From assembly GCA_035063765.1 (NCBI GenBank), contig JAPSFT010000021.1, positions 1 to 64,000 of the forward strand: DNA of 64,000 nucleotides, in the 5' to 3' direction. The notes beneath the pieces were generated by a model that was not told where the DNA came from, did no database searches, and was given only the letters and a program-made list of their open reading frames with translations. This DNA is from Deltaproteobacteria bacterium (GTDB taxonomy: Bacteria; Myxococcota_A; UBA9160; PR03). The translations under genes and the position numbers were made by a program. Shown here piece after piece: positions 33,596 to 43,226 of the stretch (its first letter is position 1; each line of letters opens with the position of its first letter).

Positions 33596-36014
33596 CTCTC
33601 TTCTCCTTGTGGGCCCGCCATTGCGCGGCCCCTTCCGGCAGGCCGCGGCTCGCCAGCCACTCGGCGGGCCAGTCGCTGCCGTGCGATGCGATGAGGGCCC
33701 GCGCGTGCTGCAGCTCTTCGCGGCCCGAGGCTCCGACGAAGCTCAGCGCTACGGGACCGAGGCCGAGGTCGATGAGCCGGCGCCCGAGCGGCGATGCGTA
33801 GTAGTAGTGGCGCTTGGGAATCGCCCCGGCGAGGATCTCGATCTCGCGCCGGCTGAGACCGATTCGCTGGTACAGCTCGCCGGTCTGGTCGGTGCGCGCC
33901 GCTGGATTGGGAAGGAAGAGCCGTGTCGGGCACGACTCCAGAAGGAGGTCGCGGCGCGGCGAGCGATAGACCTCCGCCAGGCTCTGGGTCACGAAGACGA
34001 CGGCGGCGTTCGCCTTGCGCAAGACCCGCAGCCACTCCTCGAGCTTTTCTGCGAAGAGGCCGTGGGTCAGCATGAGCCATGCTTCCTCGATCACGATCAG
34101 CGTGGGCCGGCCCGTGAGGCGCTGCTCGATCCGGTGGAACAGGTACGTGAGGACGGGGGCGGCGTTGACGTCGCCCTTGTTCATCACTTGCTCCATCTCG
34201 AAGACCTGGAAGCTGCCCTCGCGCAGGCCGTCCTCTTCCGCGTCGAGGAGCCGCCCCATCGCGCCCTGAAGCGTGTAGTGGCGCAGGCCGTCGCGGATCT
34301 CCCGGTCCTGCACGGTGTTGAGGAAATCCGTGAGCGTGCGGCTCTCGCTCGCGCCGAGTCGCTCGAGCGCCACGTGGACCGCCTGCCGATGGGCAGGCGT
34401 CACCGTCACGCCCTGGAGTCCGAGCAGTATCTCGATCCAGCCCTCGGCCCAGAGTCGTTCCTCAGGCCGGTCGACCGCAGCGAGCGGGCAGAAGGAAAGC
34501 TCGTCCGCGTCGCTGCTCGCGATGTCGTAGTGGTCGCCGCCAGCGGCCTCGGTCAGGACGAAGCTGCTGTAGCCCTTGTCGAAGGCGAAGACCTGGGCGC
34601 CGGGGTACCGGAAGAACTGGGCCATGATGAGGCCGATCAGCGTCGACTTGCCCGAACCGGTCGGGCCGAGCACCAACGTGTGGCCGACGTCCGCGACGTG
34701 GAGGTTGAGGCGGAACGGCGTCGAGCCGGAGGTGTTCGCGTAGAGGACCGCGGGGCTGCCCGGCGGGTAGTACGGGCACGGATTCTCTTCGAGCCCCGGC
34801 CAGACGCTCGTCGTCGGGATCAGGTCCGCGAAGTTGAGCGTGTGGACCAGCGGGCGGCGGACGTTTCGATAGCCGTGGCCCGGGATCGAGCCGAGATAGG
34901 CCTCGAGCGCATTCACGTCTTCGACGCGAGCAGCGAAGCCGTGGTGTTGAAGGCTCCGGCAGACCTGGCGCGAGGCGGCTTCGAGCGCCTCGGGGTCCTC
35001 ATCGAGGAGCAGGATGACGCTCGTGTAGTAGCCGAAGCGGACGGTGCCCGACGCCGCTTCCTCGACCGCATCATCGGCGTCCTCGGCCATCGCCACGGCG
35101 TCGCGGTTGCCGAAGGTCGCCTCACCCATGTTTAGCGCCTGCTTGATCAGGCCAGAGAGCCCTTGCCGCTTCTGGAACCAGTTGCGCCGCAACAGCTTGA
35201 GACGCGCCTCGGCAGTGTTGGGATCGAGGGGGATAAGGCGGTTTGACCAGCGGTAGTCGACCGCGAGGCGGTTCAGGAAGTCCAACGTTCCGGGGAAGCT
35301 TTCAGCGGGGAAACCGACGACAGCGATCGGCCGGATGTGGTGGCGGCCGACTCGCGGTCGGAAGCCGCCGACCAGGGCTTGGCTGCCGATCAGCGCATCC
35401 AGGTACATGGGCGCCGCCCCAACGCTTACCGGCTGCGAGATGCCCGTAACGCAAAGGTGGAGGAAGCTGAGAAGATCTTCGGAGCCCATGCGGCTCACGG
35501 AGAGCCGATCGCTCAACGCGTCCTCGAGCTCCACGATGTGCCGCTGGAAGAAGCGCAGGACCGCTTCGTAGCCGGCGCGATCCTGCGTCTCGCCCTCGAC
35601 GAACCAACCGCCGAGGCGTGCCTGGACATCGCGCGGCGGCAGGAAGGTGACCGTGAGCGCGTACACGCTCTCGTAGGTGCTCCGGCCCCCGACGTACTGC
35701 CGCCGGCGCTCTTCATCGATCAGGACCGTCGTCGGGTCGGGGAAGGCGCCCGGCGGCGCATAGCCGCCGGCAGGCCTGCGCACTGCGTCGGCCTGGAGCA
35801 TCCAGCCGTTGCCCAGCCGGACCAGGGCCGCGTTCACGTGCGAGGAGAGGATCGCCAACTCCTCGTGGCTCGCGGCCTCCATGTCCGGGCCGGCGTACCA
35901 CCAGCCCGCGAGCAGAGCGCCGTCCTTGTTCAGGACCACGCCCTCCTCGACCAGGGCCGCGAAGTTCAGGAGATCGGGCAGGCCGAGTGCGCTCGCGCGG
36001 TACTCGCGGAGCAC
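33582..36014 (-). CDS. trbE: conjugal transfer ATPase TrbE (VirB4)
   Basis: An 810-residue ATPase that powers pilus biogenesis. Walker A is GPTGSGKSTLIG (450-461), Walker B LIVIEEAWLML, and the late motif VVFVTQSLAEVYRSP is also present. Length matches RP4 TrbE. It starts 4 nt after trbD. Confidence 0.95.
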   Translation of the reverse strand: MLREYRASALGLPDLLNFAALVEEGVVLNKDGALLAGWWYAGPDMEAASHEELAILSSHVNAALVRLGNGWMLQADAVRRPAGGYAPPGAFPDPTTVLIDEERRRQYVGGRSTYESVYALTVTFLPPRDVQARLGGWFVEGETQDRAGYEAVLRFFQRHIVELEDALSDRLSVSRMGSEDLLSFLHLCVTGISQPVSVGAAPMYLDALIGSQALVGGFRPRVGRHHIRPIAVVGFPAESFPGTLDFLNRLAVDYRWSNRLIPLDPNTAEARLKLLRRNWFQKRQGLSGLIKQALNMGEATFGNRDAVAMAEDADDAVEEAASGTVRFGYYTSVILLLDEDPEALEAASRQVCRSLQHHGFAARVEDVNALEAYLGSIPGHGYRNVRRPLVHTLNFADLIPTTSVWPGLEENPCPYYPPGSPAVLYANTSGSTPFRLNLHVADVGHTLVLGPTGSGKSTLIGLIMAQFFRYPGAQVFAFDKGYSSFVLTEAAGGDHYDIASSDADELSFCPLAAVDRPEERLWAEGWIEILLGLQGVTVTPAHRQAVHVALERLGASESRTLTDFLNTVQDREIRDGLRHYTLQGAMGRLLDAEEDGLREGSFQVFEMEQVMNKGDVNAAPVLTYLFHRIEQRLTGRPTLIVIEEAWLMLTHGLFAEKLEEWLRVLRKANAAVVFVTQSLAEVYRSPRRDLLLESCPTRLFLPNPAARTDQTGELYQRIGLSRREIEILAGAIPKRHYYYASPLGRRLIDLGLGPVALSFVGASGREELQHARALIASHGSDWPAEWLASRGLPEGAAQWRAHKEKRDVSE

Positions 36015-36018
36015 CGCC

Positions 36019-36372
36019 CTACTCCGAGACCGTCACGGAGGGATGCACGAGCGGCGCCCTCCGAAGCTCGCGCGGCGTCGCCGGGTAGTACGCCGCCAGA
36101 CCGACGTGGCGGACATAGACGCGTCGGAGCTCGGGATCGTGCTTCGCGAGCAGCACCAGGCCCCAATGGCCGATCACCAGGAGCGCGGCGGAGACCGACG
36201 CCGTGTACCAGGAGAGGCCGATCCCGAAGAGGAGCGCGGCGACGACGACCCCGTTCGCCAGAGCGAGCTCGCGATCGGCGCCAGCCAGCAGCAGCGGGCG
36301 AGTGAGGGCGCGGTGGACGGGAACAGTTCTCGGGCGCTCGAGGGCGGCGCTGTGCTGGGTGCGCCCTTCCAT
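36019..36372 (-). CDS. trbD: conjugal transfer protein TrbD (VirB3)
   Basis: A 117-residue inner-membrane protein with two adjacent hydrophobic segments (about residues 37-75) and a charged C-terminal tail. PVHRALTRPLLLAGADRELA is the conserved TrbD/VirB3 N-terminus. The start codon shares one base with the trbC stop. Confidence 0.9.
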   Translation of the reverse strand: MEGRTQHSAALERPRTVPVHRALTRPLLLAGADRELALANGVVVAALLFGIGLSWYTASVSAALLVIGHWGLVLLAKHDPELRRVYVRHVGLAAYYPATPRELRRAPLVHPSVTVSE

Positions 36373-36728
36373 CAGAAGGTCGCTCCCACGAACCCGAGGC
36401 TCGTGAGCACCGTGAGAGCGCCGAGCGCGATCGCGGCGCCGAAGGCGATTCCGAAGACGCGCCGGAAGGCGCCTCCCGACTCGCCGAATGCGAACAACAA
36501 CCCGGTAATCACGACCGCGACCGTCACCAGAATCCGCGCGACGGTGCCCTGGAGGTTGTCGAGAAGCGTCTGCAGGGGGGCGTCCCAGGGCATCGACGGC
36601 CCGGAGGTCGTCGCGAATGCCGTGTCGGGTATCGTGAGCGCGAGCATGGCTCCCAGCACGACTGACTTGATGAGAACGCTATTCCAACGCTTGCTCGACC
36701 CCGACCCGAGCGCGATTCCTGCGTTCAC
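36372..36728 (-). CDS. trbC: conjugal pilin TrbC (VirB2)
   Basis: A 118-residue prepilin. A signal segment ends near DTAFA (about residue 39), followed by SGPSMPWDAPLQTLLDNLQG and two hydrophobic helices of the mature pilin. A GTG start at 36728 is chosen because GAGGAGAG precedes it and it follows the trbB stop by 10 nt; the only upstream ATG would overlap trbB by about 90 nt. Probable substrate of TraF, which cyclises TrbC in RP4. Confidence 0.88.
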   Translation of the reverse strand: MNAGIALGSGSSKRWNSVLIKSVVLGAMLALTIPDTAFATTSGPSMPWDAPLQTLLDNLQGTVARILVTVAVVITGLLFAFGESGGAFRRVFGIAFGAAIALGALTVLTSLGFVGATF

Positions 36729-36738
36729 GCCTCTCTCC

Positions 36739-37719
36739 TCAGCATCCCACCTCGATGCGGGACAGCTGGTATCCCCGACCCTGCTCGTACCCCTCCACCT
36801 GGAGGAGTTCCTCCACCCGCCGCCCGCCATTGCAGCGGGCGATGGACACGATCAGATCCACGGACTCGGCGATCAGCTGCGGCTGCGACGGAACGCCGGC
36901 TTCCTGGATCAACTGGTCGATACGGGAGAGGGCTGCCCCGGCGCTGTTGGCATGGACGGTCGTCACCCCCCCTGGATGGCCGGTGTTCCACGCCTTCAAG
37001 AGCGCAAGAGCCTCCCTCCCCCGTATCTCACCGATCACGATCCGATCCGGGCGCAACCGCATCGTCGCCCGAACCAGTCGCGTGAGATCGATCTCGTCGG
37101 TGGTGCGCAGCTGGATGTGATTCGCCGCCGTGCACTGCAGCTCGACCGTGTCCTCGAGGATCACGAAGCGCTCGCACGGACCCGCCAGCTCCACAGCCTC
37201 TCGCAGCAGCGCGTTGGCGAGCGTCGTCTTCCCGGAGCCGGTGCCTCCACAGATGACGATGTTCTCGCGGCGGCCAAGCGCGGCCCGAAGGGCATCGCGT
37301 CCGCCAGGAGCGAGGATTCCGCCATCGACGTAGTCGTCGAGCGTGTGGACCCGCACCGCTCTCTTGCGGATCGCGAACACGGGTGCGCTCGAAACTGGAG
37401 AGACGACTCCGTGGAAGCGGCTGCCATCGAACGGCAGCTCCACCTCGAGCAGCGGCCGACCCTCATTGATCTCGGTCTCCGCGAGCGCCGCCACCGTGCC
37501 CAGGAGGTTCTCGGCCTGGGACCGGCTCATCGTCCCGCCGAGCGGAGCTACCCCCGAGCCGAGCCGCTCGACCCACAGCTCACCATCGGCGTTCAGCATC
37601 ACTTCGACGACGGATGCGTCGGAGAGCGCAGATAGGACGTCACCGCCAAGTTCGCGACGAAGCTTGTCGCGCAGGCGGCGGTCTCGCTGATCGCGGAGGT
37701 CGATCGCGGAGGGGCTCAT
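36739..37719 (-). CDS. trbB: conjugal transfer ATPase TrbB (VirB11)
   Basis: A 326-residue traffic ATPase, first gene of the trb operon. Walker A GGTGSGKTTLANALL (158-172), IRGREALALLKAWNTGHPGG (the His-box and Walker B region) and VELQCTAANHIQLRTTDEID are present. I prefer ATG 37719 over 37830 because the protein then begins just before the conserved DRRLRDKLRRELG helix and matches the usual TrbB length of about 320. Promoter expected in 37720-37900, not identified. Confidence 0.92.
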   Translation of the reverse strand: MSPSAIDLRDQRDRRLRDKLRRELGGDVLSALSDASVVEVMLNADGELWVERLGSGVAPLGGTMSRSQAENLLGTVAALAETEINEGRPLLEVELPFDGSRFHGVVSPVSSAPVFAIRKRAVRVHTLDDYVDGGILAPGGRDALRAALGRRENIVICGGTGSGKTTLANALLREAVELAGPCERFVILEDTVELQCTAANHIQLRTTDEIDLTRLVRATMRLRPDRIVIGEIRGREALALLKAWNTGHPGGVTTVHANSAGAALSRIDQLIQEAGVPSQPQLIAESVDLIVSIARCNGGRRVEELLQVEGYEQGRGYQLSRIEVGC

Positions 37720-38149
37720 CGCGAGGAAGGCGCTGAGCAAGGGGCGTGCCGCATACTCAAGGCTGCGATGGTCTCGGCTGCCGTCCCTCTCAACTTGGTG
37801 GAATCGTGCAAGTTCCAGCGAGTTGGTCACCGAAGCGTTCAGGCTTCACTCGATCGCCCGGTCGCCTTTTTCCTCTCCCCGTTGGCTGCGTCGTCGAAGC
37901 CAATCACCACCAGGACAGCAGTGTGCGCGTGCTCGTGTCTCGCCGCCTCCCGCACGCTCCGTCCCGGTCCCCTATGTCGGGCTTGCTCCCTCCTTGCGAG
38001 CGCATGCGAGGACCGGCATCGAGGTGCCCCGACGACGGCCGACGGCACCATACGGCCGCTCGAGAGCGAGCGGTTCAGCGCTCGCCCGGCTCCTGTGCTT
38101 GCGCCCGCCTCTGGGGTTCCGCACGCAGGGGGCTCGCCCCGGGTTCGGT

Positions 38150-38590
38150 CGCCTGGCTGCGGGCGCGCCTTGCGCACCGCGCGGATCGCATCCCAGACCG
38201 AGTTCACGCCGGCTGCGAGCCCGTTCGCGTCTCCATAGCCACCCATGTGCAGGAAATAGACGGGCGTTCGATCGAAGACGAAGTAGTCGTGGAGCGCCCT
38301 CATTTCCAAACCGGACGCGAGAGCGGCGTCTAGGGCAGGCGTGATCTCGTCCTCGAAGGCCACCGTGTCGCCCACCACCACGGCCGCGCCGTCCGCCGGC
38401 CAGAATGCAGCCCAGGAACCGGGTCCGGCGGCGGGATCCAGCGGCGCACCGTCGACGACCACCCGCTCGTCGGTGCGCGGCCACGCGATCGGACGACGCA
38501 TCTGGACCCGTCCGAGCCTCGGCGCCCGCGACCTCTCCGATCGCCGCTGCGTCGAGCCCCTCTGCGGTGTGGCCGGCGCATGGCGACGGT
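38150..38590 (-). pseudogene. frameshifted DUF1259 (LppY/LpqO-like) remnant
   Basis: The frame from about 38507 to 38151 encodes a clear DUF1259 core: VVVDGAPLDPAAGPGSWAAF, then VVGDTVAFEDEITPALDAAL and LHDYFVFDRTPVYFLHMGG. The expected beginning, GLDAAAIGEVAGAEARTG, is found in another frame at about 38510-38590, so a frameshift separates the two. The C-terminal side runs on without a natural stop. A further in-frame scrap, IAAIDVALDPEELKGLTDRI, sits after a stop at about 38620-38705. The region between trbB and 38.9 kb therefore looks decayed. It may mark the border between the ICE and the metal region. Confidence 0.55.
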
Positions 38591-38890
38591 CGGCCAGCGG
38601 TTCCACTCGAACCACCCTGCCTAGTCCAGGACCGCGATGCGATCCGTGAGACCCTTGAGCTCCTCCGGGTCAAGAGCCACGTCGATCGCCGCGATGTCGC
38701 TGTCTCAGAGACGACACGGAACAGCGAGAGCAGATCCTTCCCAGGGCGCCTTCTACAAAAAGGGCATGGAGTGCCTGCAGTCGAAGAGCACCGCTTGCAC
38801 ACGCGGAAATGTCGTGAGGGCCCAGGCGCTTTGCGCGCGCCGGGATCGAGAGCTTGACGTGCCGGCAAGCATCTTGCACCGCCACGGCCA

Positions 38891-40273
38891 GTGCTCACCG
38901 GATTGCGCGGCTCCGTCGTCTCCGCCGTCTCCGCCATCCTCGCGCTCAGCGCGAGCGCGATCGCCTGCGGTACGGAGGGGCCCTTGCTGCAACAACGCAA
39001 CGAAGCGTCGTTCGTGCGGGGGCCATACAACACAGCGTTCTTCTGGCGGCATCCCGAACCCTACCGGTTCCAGGCCGCCGTCCACATCGCGCACGCTGTC
39101 CAGCACGATCGCCTCGAGCTGACGCCTCTCGATCGGCACGCGGCAGTCGATGAGAGGACCGACGCCGAGTACCTGGACGTCACGCGCAATCCTCCGCGCA
39201 TCGGGCCGCACATGATGCCGTACGGCCCCCATGTGGGACAGGCGATCTGGAAGCTCTATCTGGCGATCGACTGGACCCACCAGCATCACGATCAGACCTA
39301 TGACAGTCTCATGTCGCAAGACGTGCCGTGGAGCGAGAAGGAGCGCTGGACGCGCCGCTCCGTCGATCGCTATCTCGCGCGCCGCGCTTCACTGCCGCGC
39401 AGCCCGGCACCGCTGGACGTCACCATGCGACGAGCCGCCGTGATGGGGAAGCCCTATTTCACCCTGTTCCGCAACCGCTACCCGCTCTCGAACAACTACT
39501 TCTTCGTTGCGCACTGGTGGCATCCCGTCATCTACGAGGCCGTGATGATCGCGGGCAACGACGAGGAGCAGGAACAGGCCGTCCGCGAGACACACGCGCT
39601 CACCGAGGAGGTCCTCCGCGACCGGCCCCAGCGCATGCTGCTCGCGCGCGAGGTGATGCCGCGCTACGCGCGCTTCTCGCCCGAGTCGGCCAACATCTTC
39701 GACAACCTGCACATGCTGCATGGCATCGCCTACGACATCCTGGCCTACGAAGGCTGGTCGATGGAGGAGAAGCGCCGCGAGCTGGAGCGGGTGATCGAGG
39801 CGATGTCGTACCAGCCGGGCGACGAGGCGCTGGCGCGCAAGTTCGCGCTCCCGTACCCGGAAATGGACCCGCGCGTGTACGCGGATTGGATGAAGCCGGC
39901 GAAGGGCGCGATGAGCCGGATCATGGAGGAGATGCTCGAGGAGATGTGGCCCGGGATGAGCCCGGACGGCTCCTCCGTCCCGCCGACCAAGGTGATGGAC
40001 CAGTTCCGCAAGAAGATGACGCCGGGCATGCAGCCGGGGGAGCACGCCGGCTCGCTCATGCAGGCGCTCGGCGAAGTGGCGCCCGGGATGCACCACGACC
40101 CGGCGTCCATGAAGCCGGGAGAGGTCGCGCCCAAGATGGTCGCGACCATGCTGGACGGCTGGCGGCGACGACACGAATCGCAGCCGGACGTGGCGCCCCT
40201 GCCCATGGAGGAGGACCCGGCGCTCCCGCCGGTCGGGTCCCAGCACGCCACCGTGACGGAGGGCCTGCAATGA
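38891..40273 (+). CDS. secreted Met/His-rich protein of copper island
   Basis: A 460-residue exported protein, GTG start with no clear ribosome site. The N-terminus is a signal sequence with a possible lipobox ending AIAC (Cys 26). The middle is unrecognised. The C-terminal third (about residues 325-430) is rich in Met and has recurring PGM units (MWPGMSPDG, MTPGMQPGE, VAPGMHHDP, MKPGEVAPKM), similar in style to Met-rich Cu(I)-binding segments of PcoA/CopA-type periplasmic proteins. Coupled to an outer-membrane barrel gene by an ATGA overlap. A periplasmic copper-binding role is inferred from composition and context. Confidence 0.7.
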   Translation: MLTGLRGSVVSAVSAILALSASAIACGTEGPLLQQRNEASFVRGPYNTAFFWRHPEPYRFQAAVHIAHAVQHDRLELTPLDRHAAVDERTDAEYLDVTRNPPRIGPHMMPYGPHVGQAIWKLYLAIDWTHQHHDQTYDSLMSQDVPWSEKERWTRRSVDRYLARRASLPRSPAPLDVTMRRAAVMGKPYFTLFRNRYPLSNNYFFVAHWWHPVIYEAVMIAGNDEEQEQAVRETHALTEEVLRDRPQRMLLAREVMPRYARFSPESANIFDNLHMLHGIAYDILAYEGWSMEEKRRELERVIEAMSYQPGDEALARKFALPYPEMDPRVYADWMKPAKGAMSRIMEEMLEEMWPGMSPDGSSVPPTKVMDQFRKKMTPGMQPGEHAGSLMQALGEVAPGMHHDPASMKPGEVAPKMVATMLDGWRRRHESQPDVAPLPMEEDPALPPVGSQHATVTEGLQ

Positions 40274-41022
40274 ACCGACTCGCGGCGGCCGCCGTGATGT
40301 TCGCGCTCCTCGCGCCCGCCGCAGGGCGCGCCGGGGATCACACGAATCTCGAGGAGGACCTGCCGATCGCGGTCACGGATGCAAAGCCGATCGGCTACCT
40401 CGGGCGCGAGATCCAGAGCCTGTTCCGGTACGAGCACACGGACGAGGACGAGGACAGCTTCCTCACCGAGCTGCGTCTCGAGCTCGGCTTCCCGCGCAAT
40501 GGGCAGATCTCGATCTCGGGTGCGTATCTCTTCGGAGAGGTGGAGCCCGACGGCTTCCAGCCGGTGCGTGCCGAGTTCCTCTACAACGTGAACCAGGAGA
40601 CGACGCTCCTGCCCTCGTTCGCGTTCGCGGCCGCCCTCGACTTCCCTGTCGGCAACGACGCCCACGGCTTCGACCCCGCCGTCAAGGCAATCCTCACCAA
40701 GACCATTCCCTTCACCGAGCTCTTCCAACAGGTGCATCTGAACTTCGAGGGGCGCTTCAACCACGAGACCAGGAGCGACGAGCGGACGCAGGCGTGGCGG
40801 GCGGTCGCCGGCTACTCCGTGCGCCTCGGACCCCAGACGATCGGCCTGCTCGACGTGGTGCGGGAGGTCACGTTGAAGCGCGACCACGAGGAGAACCTGG
40901 TCGAGGCGGGCCTGCGGCACCAGCTCACGCCGCTGCTCGTGATCACGGGCGGGGTGGGCGCTGGCTTCGGCGACGAGTCCCCGGCCATCCGGAGCACGGT
41001 GGGGTTCCAGTACGCCTTCTGA
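40270..41022 (+). CDS. predicted outer-membrane beta-barrel protein
   Basis: A 250-residue protein with a signal peptide (cleavage near AGRAGD, about residue 22) and alternating amphipathic strands throughout, ending in FQYAF, the terminal aromatic signature of outer-membrane barrels. Its start overlaps the preceding stop, so it works with the Met-rich secreted protein, perhaps as a pore or anchor similar in role to CopB/PcoB. I do not see a PcoB signature, so this analogy is only from context. Confidence 0.7.
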   Translation: MNRLAAAAVMFALLAPAAGRAGDHTNLEEDLPIAVTDAKPIGYLGREIQSLFRYEHTDEDEDSFLTELRLELGFPRNGQISISGAYLFGEVEPDGFQPVRAEFLYNVNQETTLLPSFAFAAALDFPVGNDAHGFDPAVKAILTKTIPFTELFQQVHLNFEGRFNHETRSDERTQAWRAVAGYSVRLGPQTIGLLDVVREVTLKRDHEENLVEAGLRHQLTPLLVITGGVGAGFGDESPAIRSTVGFQYAF

Positions 41023-41102
41023 GCGGCGCGTCCCGATCCTGGGCCTGTCCGGACTAGAGATGGAGACCAGCGAGAAGCATGCACCCGTCGGATTCGACGT
41101 GG

Positions 41103-41660
41103 TTACTTCACGGCGTCCTGGATGTTGCGCATCGTGTCCGCGCTGAGTTCGGCCGAACGCGCGGGAAGGACGGCGTCACCACGCTCGCCGTTCCGCTGAA
41201 TCTCGTCGATCAACAGTTTCATCTCTGCGATCTCGCGCACCTGGCTCGCGATGATCTCATCGGCGAGCTTGCGCACGCGTGGATCGCTGAGCGCGGCCTT
41301 CCGCGCATTGTTGATGGCGATCGAATGGTGCGGGATCATGGACCTCATGAAGGCGATGTCGCCAATCAGGGTCTGGCTGCGGTTGATCCACAGGAGGGAG
41401 ACGCCAAGCACCAGCGCTACAGCAAGAACAGCGAGCTTCGTGCCGAGGCCGCTATACATCGACCACATGAAGCCGAGCATGATGATCGTCATGACACAGC
41501 CCATGACCAATGAGGCGACGAGCCGGTTCATGCTGAAGCTGGCATGATCGAGGCTGTAGATCAGCTGGTACATCAAGAAGAACATGAGGAAGGTCGACGC
41601 CGCGATCATCGACGTAAACCGCCCCCAGGACATGCCCATCCCTCGACTCGGCATTCCCAT
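41103..41660 (-). CDS. membrane-anchored DUF305 protein
   Basis: A 185-residue protein. Three membrane helices (about residues 13-35, 45-67, 73-92) are followed by a DUF305 domain: [20 protein letters not shown] then [22 protein letters not shown]. The PHH and SQxxEIxxM elements resemble ferritin-like helices that may bind metal, and DUF305 proteins are common in copper-resistance islands. The N-terminus [10 protein letters not shown] is Met-rich. It lies convergent to the outer-membrane gene. Confidence 0.85.
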   Translation of the reverse strand: MGMPSRGMGMSWGRFTSMIAASTFLMFFLMYQLIYSLDHASFSMNRLVASLVMGCVMTIIMLGFMWSMYSGLGTKLAVLAVALVLGVSLLWINRSQTLIGDIAFMRSMIPHHSIAINNARKAALSDPRVRKLADEIIASQVREIAEMKLLIDEIQRNGERGDAVLPARSAELSADTMRNIQDAVK

Positions 41661-41918
41661 GTCCTTCCTCCAGCTCGTCGATTTCTCTCTCCCCCATGCA
41701 ATCGCCGTGCCTCCGCTTTCCCGGTCGGGCCCATTGTGCCGAGATCCTATCCAGAGCCGCCCCGCGCTCGTAGGACCGGTCCGAGAACCACTTGCCAGGG
41801 GAAGTGGTCGCCGCCGCAGTCGAGCTCACGGGGCTGTGCCTGATCCGGCCGCCGCCTCCGCTGTGGGCGGATGCTCTCGGCTCCTCGCTCCGGCGGACGC
41901 CGTTGCTCTGCGCTCCGC

Positions 41919-42626
41919 TCAGCGTGCCAGGAACGAGCGGAGCCAACTCCCGCTCGCGACACCCGCGTAGGCACCCACCGCGGTGCCGAGGAGCCAGCTC
42001 GAGAAGACGCCCCACGAGGTGTCGAAGGATTGGAGCGCCACGCCGGGCAACAGAAGCACGACCAGCATCGCCGCCGGCAGCAGCGGTCTGCCAGCGGACC
42101 GGCCTCCGAGGACGAGAACCGACGCAACCATGCCCACGAAGAGCGTCGTTGCGAGCCCGAAGCAGAGCGCGCTCAGCGCGAGTCCACCGACCTGCGAGAG
42201 CGAGCTTCCGGGCCCGGTCCCCGACCACCACACGAGGAAGTGTTGATCGGGACAGACGGCCCCGCAGATGCCGGCGATGCCGAGCCCCAGGATCCCCACG
42301 CAGGCCGAACGGGCGAGCGGAAGTGAAGCCGTCCGCACTTGCAGGAACACGAGCGCGAGGCTGACCACGAGGAGGCCCGCCCATGCCGCGGTGAACACGA
42401 CCACGTGCCAGGACGGGTGGTGGCCAAATGGGTGGCCCGACAGCATCAGGGTGATGCCCAGCGCGCCGAGGACGCCGATCACTCCAGCGGCCAGGAGGAG
42501 CCGCGCGGTCCGCCCCCCCCGCAGCTCGACGTCCTGTCTGAGGGTCGCGAGGATCCCGGAGCGTACGCCCTCCCGTAGCTCCCCCGGCGTATCTCCGTTC
42601 TGCATCTGGGCCCCTACCGAATCCAT
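41919..42626 (-). CDS. NrsF-like (DUF1109) anti-sigma factor
   Basis: A 235-residue inner-membrane protein with a cytoplasmic N-terminus and about six helices. It follows the ECF sigma gene by 15 nt. The CGAVCPDQHFLVWW segment (C121, C125) matches the Cys/Pro/Trp patch of NrsF/DUF1109 anti-sigma proteins, in which conserved Cys residues serve metal or oxidant sensing in Caulobacter. Several His residues (67, 69, 70, 74) could also bind metal. It would hold the sigma factor inactive until copper or silver is sensed. Placement between sigma and DUF305 in a copper island supports this. Confidence 0.8.
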   Translation of the reverse strand: MDSVGAQMQNGDTPGELREGVRSGILATLRQDVELRGGRTARLLLAAGVIGVLGALGITLMLSGHPFGHHPSWHVVVFTAAWAGLLVVSLALVFLQVRTASLPLARSACVGILGLGIAGICGAVCPDQHFLVWWSGTGPGSSLSQVGGLALSALCFGLATTLFVGMVASVLVLGGRSAGRPLLPAAMLVVLLLPGVALQSFDTSWGVFSSWLLGTAVGAYAGVASGSWLRSFLAR

Positions 42627-42641
42627 GAGATTCCCGACAGG

Positions 42642-43226
42642 CTAGCGGGAGCGGAGTGCGATCGGGACCATTCCAGGACGCGGCGTAGCGCGGACCCGCT
42701 GCATCGCGCGCGAGGCCATCTTCTTGACGGCATCGATCGACTTCCCGAGCTCGACCGCGAGCTGCGGATAGCCGATGCCCTCGACCTTCGAGGAAACGAG
42801 GACGTAGCGCTCCACCGGCGAGAGCACGTCGAGCGCCTCCGTGAGCTGTTCACGATCCGCCAGCCGATCGTCGCTCCTCGGCTGCTCGGCTCGCGGCTCG
42901 CTCCCGTCGAGCGCGACCTCATGGGAGCGGTGGGCGCGGCGGAACTCGTCGATGAGGATGCGATGGGCGATCTGGAAGAACCACGGCGTGAACGGCCGGG
43001 TCGGATCGTAGGCGTCACGGCCTCGGTGGATGCGAAGGAAGAGCTCCTGATAGAGATCCTTCGCGCGCTCGGCGGACGAGGTCCTCCGGACGAAGAAGGC
43101 GTAGGCCCGGCCCTCGTAGCGCCGGAAGAGCTCCTCGAAGGCCGCCTCGTCGCCAGCCGCGTAGCGCTCCATGAGGGTCTCATCCGGAAGCTCTCTCGCC
43201 CTCGGCTTGCCTTCCCCTCCCGCCAT
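42642..43226 (-). CDS. ECF RNA polymerase sigma factor
   Basis: A 194-residue sigma-70 family factor with region 2 (GDEAAFEELFRRYEGRAYAF, then RAKDLYQELFLRIHRGRDAY and PWFFQIAHRILIDEFRR) and region 4 (LSPVERYVLVSSKVEGIGYP then a helix-turn-helix). ATG 43226 is preceded by GGGAGGT; the longer frame upstream overlaps the promoter region. The gene runs divergently from nothing and lies 208 nt after cusA in the same direction, followed by its NrsF-like anti-sigma. It most likely controls the metal genes around it. Confidence 0.9.
   Translation of the reverse strand: MAGGEGKPRARELPDETLMERYAAGDEAAFEELFRRYEGRAYAFFVRRTSSAERAKDLYQELFLRIHRGRDAYDPTRPFTPWFFQIAHRILIDEFRRAHRSHEVALDGSEPRAEQPRSDDRLADREQLTEALDVLSPVERYVLVSSKVEGIGYPQLAVELGKSIDAVKKMASRAMQRVRATPRPGMVPIALRSR

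Noticed and set aside
37733-37747. GAGCAAGGGGCGTG-like sequence upstream of trbB as a fourth leader
   Set aside because: Only a short partial match to the shared motif, no hairpin, and it lies 15 nt from the start codon, unlike the other copies.
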